Positions 4,944-6,161 of a stretch of DNA of 6,161 bases are shown here, piece by piece (within the stretch, counting starts at the first letter, position 1; each line of letters opens with the position of its first letter). Below the pieces are notes generated by a model. It saw only the letters and a program-made list of their open reading frames with translations, made no database searches and was not told where the DNA came from. A program made the translations under genes and the position numbers. The DNA is from UBA6078 sp964468685 (GTDB taxonomy: Bacteria > Desulfobacterota > Syntrophia > Syntrophales > UBA2210), in NCBI GenBank assembly GCA_964468685.1, contig CAYXUH010000096.1, positions 1-6,161 on the forward strand. Reading direction: 5' to 3'.

Positions 4944-5099
4944 CCCGATGTTATTACCTCTTGGTACATACTTTACAAGAAAAAAATTGACGCTCTCCTC
5001 TGACGTTCAAACATTACCCTGAGGTTACGGGGAAACGAGTTCGAAACTACCCCTATATCGTTATCACCGGAATAAAGTTACCGATCGGAGAGACCTTTT

Positions 5100-6161
5100 A
5101 TGATCACTTACGAATCTGTCACAAAGATATTTGGTACGGGGGGAGATGCCGTTACGGCCCTCGATAATGTCAGTTTCACCATACCACAGGGCGAGATTGT
5201 CGTGTTTCTCGGACCCTCGGGGTGCGGTAAGACCACGACACTGCGCCTGACCAACCGGTTGGAGACGCTCACACGGGGAAATATCACCATCGGAGACCAG
5301 AACATCATGGCTATGAACACCGTGGCGCTCCGGCAGCGCCTGGGATATGTAATTCAAGCCATCGGTCTCTTCCCGAACAAAACTATAGCCGAAAACATCG
5401 CCGTTGTCCCCAAACTTCTGAAGTGGGATAAAGAACGTATCAGTAAACGCATTGATACCCTGCTTGAAATGAATAACCTGGAGCCTGAGCTGTACAGAGA
5501 CCGTTATCCCGCAGAACTCTCCGGCGGCCAGCAGCAGCGGGTGGGAGTAGCCAGAGGGCTTGCCGCGGACCCCGATATACTTCTGATGGACGAACCCTTT
5601 GGTGCCATCGATCCCATAAACAGGGAAGAGATCCAAAATGAGTTCCTCAAGCTTCAGGCAAACCTGAAGAAGACCGTAACCTTTGTCTCTCATGATATAC
5701 ACGAGGCGATAAAGATGGGTGATCGTATTGCCATCTTCGACAAGGGACGGCTGGTCCAGTATGACACGCCCGAGATGATTTTGACGCAGCCCAAAAACAA
5801 ATTTGTCGCGGACTTTGTCGGTGCCGACAGGGCACTGAAGGTCCTCGGACTCATGCGGGTAAGTGATGTTATCAACCGGAAGCCTAAGAACATTATCCAG
5901 GGGACCGACCGTTCACAGGACGCATTACATTTTCTCGAAGAAAAGGGGTTTCGCTACGGCATCGTGATCGAACGAAACAGGCCAATAGGCAATGTAACGC
6001 AAAAAAGCCTCAAGTATGAAGAAGGGCCGGTACGGGACGTGGTGGAACGATATCCCCTGTTCCTGAGGGAAAAAACCTCGCTCCGGGATGTTCTCTCCTT
6101 TATGCTTATGCATGATGCCGGAACCTTCTGTGTGGTGGACGAGGATAAAAACTTTGCCGGT
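5100..6161 (+). CDS. Glycine betaine/carnitine/choline ABC transporter ATP-binding protein, OpuCA-like (3' end outside window)
   Basis: The frame is open for 354 codons to the window edge. It is the cytoplasmic ATPase of an osmoprotectant importer. Walker A is G38-P-S-G-C-G-K44-T-T; the Q-loop is G-Y-V-I-Q86-A-I-G-L-F-P; the signature is L-S141-G-G-Q-Q-Q-R147; Walker B is I-L-L-M-D-E165 followed by P-F-G-A-I-D171-P-I; the switch His is S-H198-D. The Q-loop context and the F-G-A-I-D-P-I string are typical of the OpuCA/ProV group. After residue 250 comes a region like tandem CBS domains (from about V254-S-D-V-I), the usual osmosensing or regulatory tail of OpuCA. Full-length relatives have about 370-410 residues, so perhaps 20-50 are missing. 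The permease and binding-protein genes would be expected downstream. ATG 5100 follows GGAGAG with 7 nt spacing. Confidence 0.9.
   Translation, partial: MITYESVTKIFGTGGDAVTALDNVSFTIPQGEIVVFLGPSGCGKTTTLRLTNRLETLTRGNITIGDQNIMAMNTVALRQRLGYVIQAIGLFPNKTIAENIAVVPKLLKWDKERISKRIDTLLEMNNLEPELYRDRYPAELSGGQQQRVGVARGLAADPDILLMDEPFGAIDPINREEIQNEFLKLQANLKKTVTFVSHDIHEAIKMGDRIAIFDKGRLVQYDTPEMILTQPKNKFVADFVGADRALKVLGLMRVSDVINRKPKNIIQGTDRSQDALHFLEEKGFRYGIVIERNRPIGNVTQKSLKYEEGPVRDVVERYPLFLREKTSLRDVLSFMLMHDAGTFCVVDEDKNFAG

Larger units (their letters stand above)
4756..5099. other. Gene-free regulatory-looking region upstream of the ABC transporter ATPase
   Basis: No convincing gene is found in this 344-nt stretch, which is more AT-rich than the genes around it. 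A frame open from 4698 to 5003 overlaps the selenoprotein gene and has no recognisable family character. The stretch contains an inverted repeat (4815-4841), a promoter-like pair (4866-4893), a near-perfect palindrome (4928-4943), a second weak -35-like TTGACG (4987-4992), and an imperfect GGGG/CCCC hairpin (5029-5053). The RBS GGAGAG (5087-5092) lies 7 nt before ATG 5100. Confidence 0.5.

Noticed and set aside
5064..5702. 212-residue minus-strand frame opposite the OpuCA-like ATPase
   Set aside because: The plus strand carries all ABC ATPase motifs in order, so this is a shadow frame.

Overview
The window looks like chromosomal DNA from an anaerobic bacterium of the Desulfobacterota (old Deltaproteobacteria) type, most likely a sulfate-reducing or syntrophic lineage. 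This rests on the gene set, not on a database match: a HpaB / 4-hydroxybutyryl-CoA dehydratase-like fragment, a COG2509-type FAD dehydrogenase, an ATC-hydrolase-like protein, a cysteine-rich DUF6125-type protein, a C-GCAxxG-C-C redox protein and an OpuCA-type ABC ATPase. Genes have moderately high GC and good Shine-Dalgarno sites; the intergenic stretches are more AT-rich.

Layout. (1) Positions 2-118 are the broken tail of a HpaB-superfamily gene, ending only about 20 codons after the conserved VPWER motif. (2) A stretch of about 380 nt with no recognisable gene ends in a C9 tract and a strong RBS in front of a small universal stress protein (497-892), which is followed by a clear hairpin terminator (906-946). 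(3) A 442-aa FAD-dependent dehydrogenase lies at 1090-2418 and converges on a short minus-strand gene (2438-2764) that resembles the C-terminal part of ATC-hydrolase-like proteins. (4) A divergent intergenic region with an inverted repeat leads into a plus-strand cluster with gaps of about 28 nt: NUDIX hydrolase (2889-3443), DUF6125-like cysteine-rich protein (3472-4224) and a C-GCAxxG-C-C family protein (4253-4729). (5) A regulatory-looking gap of about 345 nt with two inverted repeats precedes an OpuCA-like glycine betaine/carnitine/choline transporter ATPase with CBS domains (5100 to the window end, incomplete).

The main result is that the C-GCAxxG-C-C gene is a selenoprotein gene. An in-frame TGA at 4316-4318 falls exactly where this family has its first conserved cysteine (context Y-T-[TGA]-A-E-A-T-L). 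Homology continues in the same frame for 136 residues beyond it. A bacterial-type SECIS hairpin starts 11 nt after the TGA with a perfect 6-bp upper stem and a GGGUU apical loop. A standard gene caller would break this gene into two pieces or miss its start. The cluster therefore looks like a thiol/selenol redox unit with two other Cys-rich proteins nearby. Its substrate cannot be read from the sequence.
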